This document shows, piece by piece, positions 12,624 through 20,332 of a stretch of DNA of 38,587 bases (position 1 is the first letter of the stretch; each line of letters opens with the position of its first letter). The DNA is from a virus. A program made the position numbers and the translations under genes. The stretch covers positions 1 through 38,587 of IMG/VR virus record IMGVR_UViG_3300035130_000107; one strand, 5' to 3'. Under the pieces are notes generated by a model, which saw only the letters and a list, made by a program, of their open reading frames with translations, was not told the origin of the DNA and did not search any database.

Positions 12624-12777
12624 TTTCTTGGTTCCTATAATTATTTTTTTAGGGGGATTTATATGTGCAATGTATGGTTTGTTTACGTCAAGTTTTGATT
12701 TTGGTCATACTGGATTACTTCTTGTTATTTTATCTTTTGTTATGAGGATAATAAATAAACAAGAATATGGTATTTAA
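12613..12777 (+). CDS. Small two-helix membrane protein
   Basis: 54 residues. Helix one at about 5-20 (FLVPIIIFLGGFICAM) and helix two at about 33-47 (TGLLLVILSFVMRII), with a short charged C-terminus. Start ATG 12613 follows TTAGGGAGG with good spacing. It is the first gene behind the pseudoknot leader, so expression is probably controlled at that RNA. Role unknown. Confidence 0.65.
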   Translation: MLFDFLVPIIIFLGGFICAMYGLFTSSFDFGHTGLLLVILSFVMRIINKQEYGI

Positions 12778-12846
12778 TGGCAATGCCTATTGAAAACAAA
12801 GTTAAAGAAAATTATAAATAATGGCAAGTAAAGGGTTGGTTAAATT

Positions 12847-13464
12847 ATGGGATTAATTAAAGAATTTATTATTGGGTCTAAATATTTTAATGGTATGAGC
12901 ATACAAGGTATTTTTGGTCTACCTATTGATATATTTGAAATAGCTTTAGAACACTATAAAAAAACTGGGGAAAATGTTTTAGACGAATATGCTGAAATAA
13001 TCTATTTAATACAAGATGCGAAAAATTTCGATCCAAATGATATTTATCCAAATTATATTTGTTCTCCTTTTAAAATAATGTCTTATAAAGAAATTTTAGA
13101 TCATAAAAATTTCTGGAAAATAGAAGCATTTTCAACAACAAAAGATAGGGCACAAATAAGGAAATATATTACAGCAAGTGAAAAAAGAATTAAATTTTTA
13201 AAATCATATAAAAATAAAAGAGAAAAGGCTTGTAAATATATAAGCAACCCAACTATTAGAAAAAAGATTTTCAAAAGAGATGGCAAAAAATGTGCAAAAT
13301 GTGGCACAAAAAAAGATTTAACAATAGATCATATAAAATCTATTTATCACGGTGGTAAAAATGAATTAGATAATTTACAAGTTTTATGTAAATCTTGTAA
13401 CAGTTCTAAGGGGGTTAAAATAAAAGATTATAGAAATAATAAGGGGATTAATGTCACGACCTAA
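12847..13464 (+). CDS. HNH endonuclease
   Basis: 205 residues. The N-terminal 140 residues are helical and unassigned. The C-terminal 60 form a classical HNH/McrA-type nuclease: CAKCG knuckle, TIDHIKSIYHGGKNELDNLQ with the catalytic His of DHI and the Asn, then LCKSCNSSKG. Such stand-alone HNH proteins in phages are often homing or packaging-related nucleases. The position next to the replication initiator and the 14-base overlap with it fit either. The ribosome site is weak (AAAGGG about 12 bases upstream). Confidence 0.8.
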   Translation: MGLIKEFIIGSKYFNGMSIQGIFGLPIDIFEIALEHYKKTGENVLDEYAEIIYLIQDAKNFDPNDIYPNYICSPFKIMSYKEILDHKNFWKIEAFSTTKDRAQIRKYITASEKRIKFLKSYKNKREKACKYISNPTIRKKIFKRDGKKCAKCGTKKDLTIDHIKSIYHGGKNELDNLQVLCKSCNSSKGVKIKDYRNNKGINVTT

Positions 13465-14218
13465 AAAACAAACAGTAGATTATTTCCCACATGATTGTAA
13501 TCACAAAAAAACTATGTTTATTTTAGAATCTCAATTCGGAAATGACGGTTATGCTTTTTGGTTTAAGCTTTTGGAACTTTTAGGGAATACAGAAGGGCAT
13601 TTCTACGATTGTAGGGATGAGCATGATTGGGGGTTTCTGTTAGCAAAAACCCGATTGGATGAGGAAACTACTAACAGAATACTTAATACCCTATCAAAAC
13701 TGCAAGCGATAGACCCGGAATTATGGGAACAAAAAATTATCTGGTCTCAAAATTTTGTTGATAGATTGGAAGATGTTTATAAAAGAAGACTGGTTAATGT
13801 ACCCATAAAACCCACTATAAAGAATAAATGTCAACAGAAACCCGCAAGCAACGGGATAAATGTTGACGGTAATCCGCAAAGTAAAGTAAAGGAAAGTAAA
13901 GTAAAGGAAAGTATATATATAGTGTTTGAAAAATACAAAGAAATTTTTAAAGACTATCATAAAAGAGAACCGTTATTAACTGATAAGCGTATAAAGAAAA
14001 TAAAAGCACGGTTAAAAAGATTTTCCGAGGAAGAGTTGATTATGGCTATGCAGCGCATAAGTAAAAGCGATTGGCATATTGGCAAGAATCCTAACAGTAA
14101 ATTTTACGCAACACCGGAGTTCTGTTTCCGAAACGATGAGAAAGTTGAAAATTGGTTAAACGAACCGGAGAAAACAAAAGCCCAAGACCTTGATGCTTGG
14201 GTGGGAGGTTTGAAATGA
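13451..14218 (+). CDS. DUF4373/Lin1244-type phage replication initiator
   Basis: 255 residues. Residues 5-60 (VDYFPHDCNHKKTMFILESQ..GYAFWFKLLELL) match the DUF4373/Lin1244-Lin1753 N-terminal domain of phage replication organisers. A low-complexity linker (SKVKESKVKES) is encoded by tandem repeats that look like origin iterons. The C-terminus (WHIGKNPNSKFYATPEFCFR) is typical of DnaD-like initiators. It likely binds the origin within its own gene and recruits the helicase encoded downstream. The start overlaps the HNH gene; the GGGG site lies just before the ATG. Confidence 0.75.
   Translation: MSRPKKQTVDYFPHDCNHKKTMFILESQFGNDGYAFWFKLLELLGNTEGHFYDCRDEHDWGFLLAKTRLDEETTNRILNTLSKLQAIDPELWEQKIIWSQNFVDRLEDVYKRRLVNVPIKPTIKNKCQQKPASNGINVDGNPQSKVKESKVKESIYIVFEKYKEIFKDYHKREPLLTDKRIKKIKARLKRFSEEELIMAMQRISKSDWHIGKNPNSKFYATPEFCFRNDEKVENWLNEPEKTKAQDLDAWVGGLK
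13878..13907 (+). repeat. Tandem 15-bp iteron-like repeats in the initiator gene
   Basis: Two perfect copies of AAAGTAAAGTAAAGG (13878-13892 and 13893-13907), followed by a partial third copy running into TATATATATAG. Location inside the replication-initiator gene and the flanking AT-rich stretch are like lambda-type origins. The repeat also encodes a Lys/Ser-rich linker, so it might simply be low-complexity coding sequence. Confidence 0.5.
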
Positions 14219-14601
14219 TATTTTGCGCTAAAAATGAAGACGGTATACCGACTTGGAAGCTCGTACTTGAAGGCAAGAAAACAGTAACACGAAGATTGAA
14301 ACCTCTGCCAGTTGGCAAGGAATTTGCGATACAACCAGGGAGAGGGAAGAAGGTGGTTGCGAGGGGAAAGGTTGTGGATTGCCAGCATACTTGGTCTTGG
14401 TGGCTTGATTGGATGCTTGGGCAATTAGACCAGAAATGGTTGAGTATGCCTTTTACATATAAGAAAAGAAAATTCTTAACAAAAGAAGCTCATAAGGAAG
14501 GGTTTAAATCTTGGGAAGGGTTAATCATTTGGTTTAAAGAACACAAAATAGACATTAACAATACTTATCGGATAGAGTTTGAGCTCTTGGAGGGTAAATG
14601 A
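14215..14601 (+). CDS. ASCH-domain protein
   Basis: 128 residues from ATG 14215, which overlaps the initiator stop and follows GGGAGG; a TTG at 14197 is rejected. The KLVLEGKKTVTRRLKP motif, PVGKEFAIQPGRGKK and VVARGKVVDC are typical of ASCH domains, a PUA-like RNA-binding fold found in phages. Possible roles are RNA binding or processing of modified nucleosides. A C-terminal helical part (residues 75-128) is less conserved. Confidence 0.8.
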   Translation: MIFCAKNEDGIPTWKLVLEGKKTVTRRLKPLPVGKEFAIQPGRGKKVVARGKVVDCQHTWSWWLDWMLGQLDQKWLSMPFTYKKRKFLTKEAHKEGFKSWEGLIIWFKEHKIDINNTYRIEFELLEGK

Positions 14602-14617
14602 TAAAAAAGGAGGAAAG

Positions 14618-14869
14618 ATGAGCGAATATCCCAATAAGGAAAGCTTCCAACAATTTAATTATGGACTTAGAGATTTAGAAGATGCACGGAATAGTCTCAA
14701 GTTAGCAAAAGTTTGTTTTGAAAATGTGGTTGACGAATTAAATAAAAATAAATCTGATTTGCATATAGAAAACGATTTGGGGTTTGCTATTCTTATAATT
14801 GAATCTTCATTAAATACTATCATTCGATTATTAAAATATTTAAAACAAAAAAAGGGAGAAGGGAAATGA
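14618..14869 (+). CDS. Small helical protein, unknown
   Basis: 83 residues from ATG 14618, which follows AAAAAAGGAGGAAAG; earlier in-frame codons are rejected. Two long amphipathic helices (RDLEDARNSLKLAKVCFENV and AILIIESSLNTIIRLLKYL) suggest a helical hairpin or dimer. No family recognised. Its stop overlaps the next start as ATGA. Confidence 0.6.
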   Translation: MSEYPNKESFQQFNYGLRDLEDARNSLKLAKVCFENVVDELNKNKSDLHIENDLGFAILIIESSLNTIIRLLKYLKQKKGEGK

Positions 14870-14955
14870 AAATCGAAAATATGTTAATTGGATTGGAAAT
14901 TATCGGATTGATTTTTTTTGTTTTGTGGATGTTCTCATATTTGGGGTTTTTATGA
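14866..14955 (+). CDS. 29-residue single-pass membrane peptide
   Basis: MKIENMLIGLEIIGLIFFVL followed by WMFSYLGFL: essentially one membrane helix. Both ends overlap the neighbouring genes as ATGA, and GGGAGAAGGG lies upstream, so it appears to be truly translated. Role unknown; tiny membrane peptides in phage early regions often act on host envelope proteins. Confidence 0.5.
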   Translation: MKIENMLIGLEIIGLIFFVLWMFSYLGFL

Positions 14956-15212
14956 ACGATAGAATAACCCTAAAAGAAATAAAAGAGGGCATATGCAAAT
15001 TAGTTCTCAACTATCAAGTGAATTACGACATCGAAAAGCTCGATAAGATTGCTAATATGTGGCTCGGATTTTTCAAGAATGAAAAGGCGGAATGGTATTT
15101 CGAGGCGGTGGACAGGTGTATTGAAAATCTTATTCTCTATCAACACCGCTTGCCGACAGTCGCGGAAGTGCGTGAATATTTCGACCCTTACCGGAGATAC
15201 CAGAAGTTATGA
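14952..15212 (+). CDS. Putative helicase loader (G39P-like)
   Basis: 86 residues, all helical, from ATG 14952 in an ATGA overlap. The YQHRLPTVAEVREYFDPYR ending resembles the C-terminal part of SPP1 G39P-type loaders (LPT..E), and the gene directly overlaps the replicative helicase, as loader genes do. It would bring DnaB to the initiator complex. The sequence match is short, so this rests mainly on context. Confidence 0.45.
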   Translation: MNDRITLKEIKEGICKLVLNYQVNYDIEKLDKIANMWLGFFKNEKAEWYFEAVDRCIENLILYQHRLPTVAEVREYFDPYRRYQKL

Positions 15213-16507
15213 AACCTTTATACCCAGAAGACGCAGAACAGGCAGTTATATCAAGTATGCTTATGGATGAATCCTGTATCGAGGAAATCTCGACAATTTT
15301 AAGCGATAAGGATTTTTACGACCCTGCGCATGGCATTTTATTTTCCGCGATGTGTGATATGCGAAGAGATAATCGCAAGATTGATTTGACTACGCTTGTT
15401 TCATATTTAGGTGCAAGGGATGATTTGGAACGAATTAGCGGAGTGGGATTTGTAGCATCATTCGTGAAGGGAACCGTGAACTCTGAAAATGCTATTTATT
15501 ATTCAAACATAGTTCGGGAAAGTAGTTTATTACGTAAAATAAGAGTGCGAAGTCAATGGATTGCGGATAATCCCGAATCATCTAAACGTGAAAAATGGAT
15601 TGCGGAAATAAATCAATTTGAAAAAGCGTTACCAGGTGATATTACAGAATTAAAAGACCTTAAAGAAATATTGGATGAAACGATTATCGAATTGGACAAA
15701 GACCCGTTTGAAGAGGGTCTTGCCGGATACCCGACAGGATTCTCCGGATTGGATAAGATGATTTTAGGGATTGAAAAGGGGGTTTATTATATTATCGCGG
15801 CGCGTCCTTCGGTTGGGAAAACAGCGTTTGCTCTTAATATCGCGTTAAATCTTATTAAATTAAAAATACCGGTTGTGTTTTTTTCCTATGAAACAAAGAA
15901 TAAATCGATTGGACGCAGGCTCATCTCTTCCGAGTTACAGATTTTAAGCAACAAATTAAGGTCAAGAACCTTGACTGATGAAGAACGGAAAAGTATTATG
16001 TTCTGGAAACAGGATATTGAAAATAATCCTTTTTATTTTATGGATAATCAGCAAGCAGATTTAGGACAATTGGAAAAAACCGTTAGTGAATTTCACAGAA
16101 AAAACAAGGATTTTGTTTTAGTGGTTGACTATTTACAACTAATTCCGGGAGGGAGAGGCGACACAAGAGAACAGGAAGTCGCGAGTATATCGAAGGCTTT
16201 AAGGGGTATAACCTTGCGGTACGATATTCCTGTAATTGCACTTTCTCAACTATCGAGAAAGGTTACAACACGAAGTAAAGACTCTAAACCGAATCTTGCG
16301 GATTTGCGAGAGAGCGGGAGTTTAGAACAAGACTCGGATACAGTTATTTTTTTACACAGAAAAGCGGATGTCGAGGTTGATAATCTGTACCCGATAAAAA
16401 TCATCATTGCGAAACAGCGAGATGGGGCGTTAGGAGAATTTGACTTAATGTTTGACTCCTCGACCGTGAAATTTTTAAACTATAATGAGGATTTTGTTAA
16501 ACCATAG
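15209..16507 (+). CDS. dnaB: DnaB-type replicative DNA helicase
   Basis: 432 residues. N-terminal domain at about 1-110 (DAEQAVISSMLMDESCIEEI..FYDPAHGILFSAM), linker, then RecA-like core: Walker A ARPSVGKT at 198-205, Walker B VLVVDYLQL at about 303-311, ALSQLSR and the arginine-finger region with LRESGSLEQDSD. This is the ring helicase that unwinds the phage replication fork, 5'-3'. Slightly shorter than cellular DnaB (about 450-470), as usual in phages. It overlaps the putative loader by four bases. ATG 15209 is the only sensible start. Confidence 0.96.
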   Translation: MKPLYPEDAEQAVISSMLMDESCIEEISTILSDKDFYDPAHGILFSAMCDMRRDNRKIDLTTLVSYLGARDDLERISGVGFVASFVKGTVNSENAIYYSNIVRESSLLRKIRVRSQWIADNPESSKREKWIAEINQFEKALPGDITELKDLKEILDETIIELDKDPFEEGLAGYPTGFSGLDKMILGIEKGVYYIIAARPSVGKTAFALNIALNLIKLKIPVVFFSYETKNKSIGRRLISSELQILSNKLRSRTLTDEERKSIMFWKQDIENNPFYFMDNQQADLGQLEKTVSEFHRKNKDFVLVVDYLQLIPGGRGDTREQEVASISKALRGITLRYDIPVIALSQLSRKVTTRSKDSKPNLADLRESGSLEQDSDTVIFLHRKADVEVDNLYPIKIIIAKQRDGALGEFDLMFDSSTVKFLNYNEDFVKP

Positions 16508-16515
16508 GAGGAGAT

Positions 16516-16746
16516 ATGAAAAAGTATAAATATCAAGTAGGAGACCAAGTTTTATTTTTAGATGAATATAAAAATGTAAGAGCTGGCTATATATCTAAAC
16601 GAGAGAAAAAGACTGAAACACTGTGGAGTTTTTACGACATTTCGCAAACAGAAACAATGGAATATACAATAGAAATATACGGATTTGGGACTACAATAAA
16701 AAGAGAATCTGAGATACTTTTTAAATTTGGTAAAGTTAAAAAGTAG
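16516..16746 (+). CDS. Small SH3-like protein
   Basis: 76 residues beginning KKYKYQVGDQVLFLDEYKNVRAG, the pattern of KOW/SH3-like barrels seen in many small phage proteins, and ending in a basic tail. Start follows AGGAGGAGAT. Unknown role. Confidence 0.65.
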   Translation: MKKYKYQVGDQVLFLDEYKNVRAGYISKREKKTETLWSFYDISQTETMEYTIEIYGFGTTIKRESEILFKFGKVKK

Positions 16747-16758
16747 AAGGAGGAAAAG

Positions 16759-16929
16759 ATGAATTGTATAGTAATATCAGCTTTTATTGGAATGACTGTC
16801 GCAAATTTATTGACAAGGAAGTTTTGTAAGCCAATAGGATGGGATGAATTTTGGCAAACCGAGACAGGTGTAATTCAAATGGCAATAGGAGTATTGTTTA
16901 TATTATTTTTAAAAAATCATGGTTGGTAG
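16759..16929 (+). CDS. 56-residue membrane protein
   Basis: First hydrophobic segment at 3-18 (CIVISAFIGMTVANLL), second at about 39-52 (VIQMAIGVLFILFL), with a charged loop between them. Start ATG 16759 follows AAGGAGGAAAAG. Ends just before the ribosome site of the next gene. Unknown role. Confidence 0.6.
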   Translation: MNCIVISAFIGMTVANLLTRKFCKPIGWDEFWQTETGVIQMAIGVLFILFLKNHGW

Positions 16930-16942
16930 AGGAGGAGGAAGG

Positions 16943-17212
16943 ATGAGCGATAAAAGAAGGCGTAAATTTAGATTTTCCGATGGGGTAAAAATGTATCCTT
17001 GCGCAAGATGCGGAGAATATTTTCCGAAGGGAGAAATGAAAAGAGATACTCTAATGCTTGATAATGTCGGTTCATATTGCAAGACTTGCTATTCGGTGAT
17101 TAAGAATTTCCCTGGGCGGGTCAAGAATCGTGAGCGGAAATTCAATAAGGATTTCCAGGGTAGTTTCGTAAACGTGAGGAAAGCGGGAGTGTGTAAATTA
17201 TGGTGCAGGTAG
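16943..17212 (+). CDS. Zinc-finger protein
   Basis: 89 residues from ATG 16943 after AGGAGGAAGG; an upstream in-frame ATG at 16919 is inside the previous gene and lacks a site. CARCGEYFP at 20-28 and YCKTCY at about 45-50 form a four-Cys zinc site between basic arms (MSDKRRRKFRF and KNRERKFNKDF). A nucleic-acid role is likely. It precedes an NrdD-like fragment, overlapping it by 13 bases. Confidence 0.65.
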   Translation: MSDKRRRKFRFSDGVKMYPCARCGEYFPKGEMKRDTLMLDNVGSYCKTCYSVIKNFPGRVKNRERKFNKDFQGSFVNVRKAGVCKLWCR

Positions 17213-17361
17213 AAAAGCATAAAGAAAAAGTAATCGCGATTCCCGCAGAATGTTATTCACGTGTAGTCGGATATTTTCGTCCGGTGCAGCATTGGAATAA
17301 CGGGAAACGTGAAGAGTTCAAGGATAGGAAATATTTGAAGGCGGAGGTTAAAGATGGATAA
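17200..17361 (+). CDS. NrdD C-terminal-like mini-protein
   Basis: 53 residues. The segment CYSRVVGYFRPVQHWNNGKR matches the glycyl-radical C-terminal end of anaerobic ribonucleotide reductase NrdD, where an R-x-x-GY-x-RP-V-x-x-W-N-x-GK pattern is conserved. The catalytic glycine would be the G of VVGY. The rest of NrdD is absent, so this is a free-standing fragment; such pieces recur in phages and their function is unknown. It may replace a damaged glycyl-radical domain, as YfiD does for pyruvate formate-lyase, but that is inference. Overlaps both neighbours. Confidence 0.65.
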   Translation: MVQVEKHKEKVIAIPAECYSRVVGYFRPVQHWNNGKREEFKDRKYLKAEVKDG

Positions 17362-17548
17362 AATATTAATAGCTCAGAAATGCAAGGGTGGCTGGTATGT
17401 TAAAATTATCGAAACGCATTGTGTGGATACCGAAACGGATGTCAGGAAACTTATGAAAGCTTATAATTTAAAAAAAGTGAAAGAGTTTAGTTCTGGGAAA
17501 AGAATTTATGCGAGATTGTTAACCAAAAGCCAAAGGAGGCGAAAATAG
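17354..17548 (+). CDS. Small basic protein, unknown
   Basis: 64 residues, MDKILIAQKCKGGWYVKIIE then a charged helix and a basic end (TKSQRRRK). The start follows GCGGAGG and overlaps the previous stop. Its stop overlaps the presumed ATA start of the next gene. No family seen. Confidence 0.6.
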   Translation: MDKILIAQKCKGGWYVKIIETHCVDTETDVRKLMKAYNLKKVKEFSSGKRIYARLLTKSQRRRK

Positions 17549-17961
17549 CAAAGTTTAATTTTTTAGGGAAGAAAGTCAGGAGCCGCAGATTTTGGGATAA
17601 GGGGAAAACCTTGCAAGCGAAAAAATGGCGTTGGAAATTGGCTGCAAATGAGAGGGCTGATATGAAATATTTCTTTACGGAAAAAAGATTAAATGGTTCT
17701 ATACCTCTCACTCCTTTGATAATTACGATTATTCGGGTGTATCCGACAAATCCAGGTAGACATTCAATGTTTAAACGCCAACAAATTTATGATGATGATA
17801 ATATGAGTGGTGGATGTAAACACCTAAGAGATGGTATCGCGGATGGGTTGGGATATAAGAGCGATAGTCATCCAGATTTAAAATGGGAATACAAACAAGT
17901 TAAAACTAAGAATAAGCAAAACATGATTGTAACGATTAAAACACGGGAGGAAAATGAGTAA
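17545..17961 (+). CDS. RusA-like Holliday junction resolvase, apparent ATA start
   Basis: 138 residues if started at ATA 17545. AAAGGAGG lies seven bases upstream and the ATA overlaps the previous stop, exactly where an ATG would be expected. Downstream codons (AKFNFLGKKVRSRRFWDKGK) read as protein. The first conventional start is a TTG at 17611 without a ribosome site. The core shows the RusA pattern: IIRVYPTNPG, DDDNMSGGCKHLRDGIADGLGY and KSD, where conserved Asp residues bind the metal. It would resolve branched phage DNA. An ATA start or a point mutation in the start codon are both possible. Confidence 0.7.
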   Translation: MAKFNFLGKKVRSRRFWDKGKTLQAKKWRWKLAANERADMKYFFTEKRLNGSIPLTPLIITIIRVYPTNPGRHSMFKRQQIYDDDNMSGGCKHLRDGIADGLGYKSDSHPDLKWEYKQVKTKNKQNMIVTIKTREENE

Positions 17962-18607
17962 ATTATCGATAATAATCCCGGTTCATAACGAAGAAAAAAC
18001 GATACAAGAGACATTAAATCAAGTTTCTAAGATTCCCCTGAACAAAGAAATCCTTGTGATAGATGATGGTTCAACCGATAATACTTTAATAAAAATTATA
18101 TCGTTTGCTAAAAATATGGGAAAAGGTGCGGCTGTCAGGGAAGGTATAAATCAGGCTAAGGGAGATTATATTGTTATTCAAGATGGAGATTTAGAATATA
18201 ATCCGGAAGACTTATCCAAGTTACTACAATCTTTATCGGTGGATTCACAGGTTGTTTATGGTTCAAGATTATTGAAAAAGAATCCGAAAAGTAACTGGCT
18301 GTTTCATCTCGGTGGACGTTCTCTTTCCTGGATAACTAATCTTTTATTTGGTACACACCTGACGGATGTCTATACTTGTTATAAATTATTCCCGACGGAA
18401 ATAGCAAAATCCTTTAATTTGACTTCAAACGGATTCGAGATAGAGGCGGAGTTGACTGCTAAAGCACTTAAGAGAAAATTAAGGATTAAAGAAGTCCCTA
18501 TAAGTTATCACCCGAGATTGGTGGGGAAGAAGATTAAATTCATGGATTGGATAAAAGGAGTTTTAACTTTGTTCAGGATAAGGTTTTCATGGAACGAAAA
18601 GTCTTAA
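17954..18607 (+). CDS. Family 2 glycosyltransferase, polyprenyl-phosphate type
   Basis: 217 residues, complete GT-A domain: IIIPVHNEEKTI at 6-17, IDDGSTDNT at about 35-43, NMGKGAAVREG, IQDGDLEYNPED (the DxD-type metal site), VVYGSR, then the HPR..GKKIKFMDW ending typical of dolichyl/undecaprenyl-phosphate sugar transferases. It makes a lipid-linked sugar from a nucleotide sugar on the cytoplasmic face. No C-terminal membrane helices, so DPM1-like rather than GtrB-like. Followed directly by a GT-C protein that could use the lipid-linked sugar. Overlaps the RusA gene by eight bases. Confidence 0.9.
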   Translation: MSKLSIIIPVHNEEKTIQETLNQVSKIPLNKEILVIDDGSTDNTLIKIISFAKNMGKGAAVREGINQAKGDYIVIQDGDLEYNPEDLSKLLQSLSVDSQVVYGSRLLKKNPKSNWLFHLGGRSLSWITNLLFGTHLTDVYTCYKLFPTEIAKSFNLTSNGFEIEAELTAKALKRKLRIKEVPISYHPRLVGKKIKFMDWIKGVLTLFRIRFSWNEKS

Positions 18608-19569
18608 TATTTATTGCGATAATTTTAACGATAGTGGTTTTTACTTTTTTACCTTTTGACGGGGGGGATAATATTAAATATTTTTTATTGAGTCGATCCA
18701 TACAAGAGGGACAATATAGAAGTATCTGGTTACAAGGGCAGCCCCTGCACGTGCATTATCCCCCTGTATTCCCCGGAATCTTAAGCCTGTTTCCAACTTA
18801 TTTGTCTTGTAAAATTGTGGTCTTTTTTATGTTTCTGCTTTTTCTGGTTTATGCTTATTGGTTATTCAAGGAATTGGAATTACCCGATTACACTTTTTTA
18901 CTTTTAATATTTTCTCCCTTACTCTTGACTTATTCACATTGGGTACTATCGGAAATTCCGTATTTACTGTTCAGCACGATTACACTTTTTTGTCTGGCAC
19001 GAAAAGAGTACCCTTTAGCTCTCACATTTGCCCTTATTTCGTATTTAACTCGTTCTGTTGGTATTTCGTTGGTTGTTGTTGTGTCTGTGGTGGTGGTGGC
19101 TTTTTTAGACAAACGTGAATACAGGGCTTTATTTTGCGTTTGGGGTATAATTTTATCCTGGATGGTTTATTGTTTCGTTCATGGCGGAGGGTATATAGGG
19201 CAATATATTTATAAAAATCCGTACAATATACTTTCCGGATATGTAAATTTATCAGATGTATTACAGCGTATTACATTGAATTTAAAGAATTTATTACTGG
19301 TTTCTCTTCCAGAAATATTCGGATGTGTAATTTTTTCTTCTATAATAATCATATTAATAATTTTAGGGGTTATCCATACATGGCGAGATAGGTTTTACCG
19401 AGGACTATTAATTTATATGTGTTTGTTTTTAACGGCAAATTTATTATTACCGAATATATGGTTAGCGGGTCGTTATTATTTACCGTTATTGCCGGTATTT
19501 TGCATATTTGCCGGCAAGGGATTACAATTTTTGGAGGGATATGTATTTAATACAAAGTTTTCTAAGTAA
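18589..19569 (+). CDS. GT-C-fold integral membrane glycosyltransferase
   Basis: 327 residues from ATG 18589, overlapping the upstream gene by 19 bases. About nine or ten membrane helices. The first loop holds FDGGDNIKYFLLSRSIQEG and, later, HYPPVFPG, matching the acidic catalytic loop and P-x-YPP region of GT39/ArnT-like enzymes that transfer sugars from polyprenyl phosphate on the outer face of the membrane. With the GT2 gene it would add a sugar to a host cell-surface glycan or protein. The acceptor is unknown. Confidence 0.75.
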   Translation: MERKVLIFIAIILTIVVFTFLPFDGGDNIKYFLLSRSIQEGQYRSIWLQGQPLHVHYPPVFPGILSLFPTYLSCKIVVFFMFLLFLVYAYWLFKELELPDYTFLLLIFSPLLLTYSHWVLSEIPYLLFSTITLFCLARKEYPLALTFALISYLTRSVGISLVVVVSVVVVAFLDKREYRALFCVWGIILSWMVYCFVHGGGYIGQYIYKNPYNILSGYVNLSDVLQRITLNLKNLLLVSLPEIFGCVIFSSIIIILIILGVIHTWRDRFYRGLLIYMCLFLTANLLLPNIWLAGRYYLPLLPVFCIFAGKGLQFLEGYVFNTKFSK

Positions 19570-20332
19570 ATTATTTATAACGTGCAAGGTGTTATATAAA
19601 TCTTTAATGGATTGGGGTTTTAAATTTTGGATTATTTTTTGGTTTACTGATAAGAAACAAGAAGTTAGGATTTGGGGGTTATGGTATTTTGTCCGGGTTT
19701 GTAATTGGCGTTATAAATTGACGGATGTCGCTTCGATTTACGGTATTGAGGATTATTTTATTTGTCCGGTAAACAAGGGGGATATAGTTGTGGATATAGG
19801 GGCTTATATCGGTGGTTATGCGAAGTGGGTTGAGAATAAAGGTGCTAATGTAGTCGCTATCGAACCACATCCTTCTTCTTATCACTATTTGAAGATGAAT
19901 ACAAGTTTTAAGAAAGGTACATATTTAATAAAAAAAGTTGTATCCAGTAAAGGTGATGTGCGGTTTCTTAACAATATTTCTACTTTATATTTAAACGAAA
20001 GGAATCCCTCTGAACACTCGATAGTCAAAATATCGGATTGGTATATACCACGTGAAACTATACATTTAAGGAATATTATTGAAGAAATATATGGAAACGG
20101 GAATACTATTTTAAAAATGGATTGTGAAGGATCAGAATACGATATTTTATTTAATTCGCAGGATATTTTAGACAAAATAGATAGAATTATCATGGAGTAT
20201 CATGTACCGAAGTATTGGGGTGTTACCGGTTATACTGTTCAGGATTTAGTTAATCTATTGCGGAATCATGGATTTACTGTTAATATAAAACAACAAAAAT
20301 GTTACCAGGGGATTTTATATGCGTACAAGTAA
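19541..20332 (+). CDS. FkbM-family methyltransferase
   Basis: 263 residues from ATG 19541 after GGAGGG with short spacing. SAM-binding motif VVDIGAYIGGYAKW, then EPHPSSYHYLKMN, and the FkbM hallmark KMDCEGSEYDIL, with a final EYHVPK. FkbM enzymes methylate sugar hydroxyls in antibiotics and surface polysaccharides. The first 40 residues are hydrophobic and may touch the membrane. Together with the two glycosyltransferases it suggests a methylated sugar decoration. Overlaps the upstream gene by 29 bases. Confidence 0.88.
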   Translation: MYLIQSFLSKLFITCKVLYKSLMDWGFKFWIIFWFTDKKQEVRIWGLWYFVRVCNWRYKLTDVASIYGIEDYFICPVNKGDIVVDIGAYIGGYAKWVENKGANVVAIEPHPSSYHYLKMNTSFKKGTYLIKKVVSSKGDVRFLNNISTLYLNERNPSEHSIVKISDWYIPRETIHLRNIIEEIYGNGNTILKMDCEGSEYDILFNSQDILDKIDRIIMEYHVPKYWGVTGYTVQDLVNLLRNHGFTVNIKQQKCYQGILYAYK

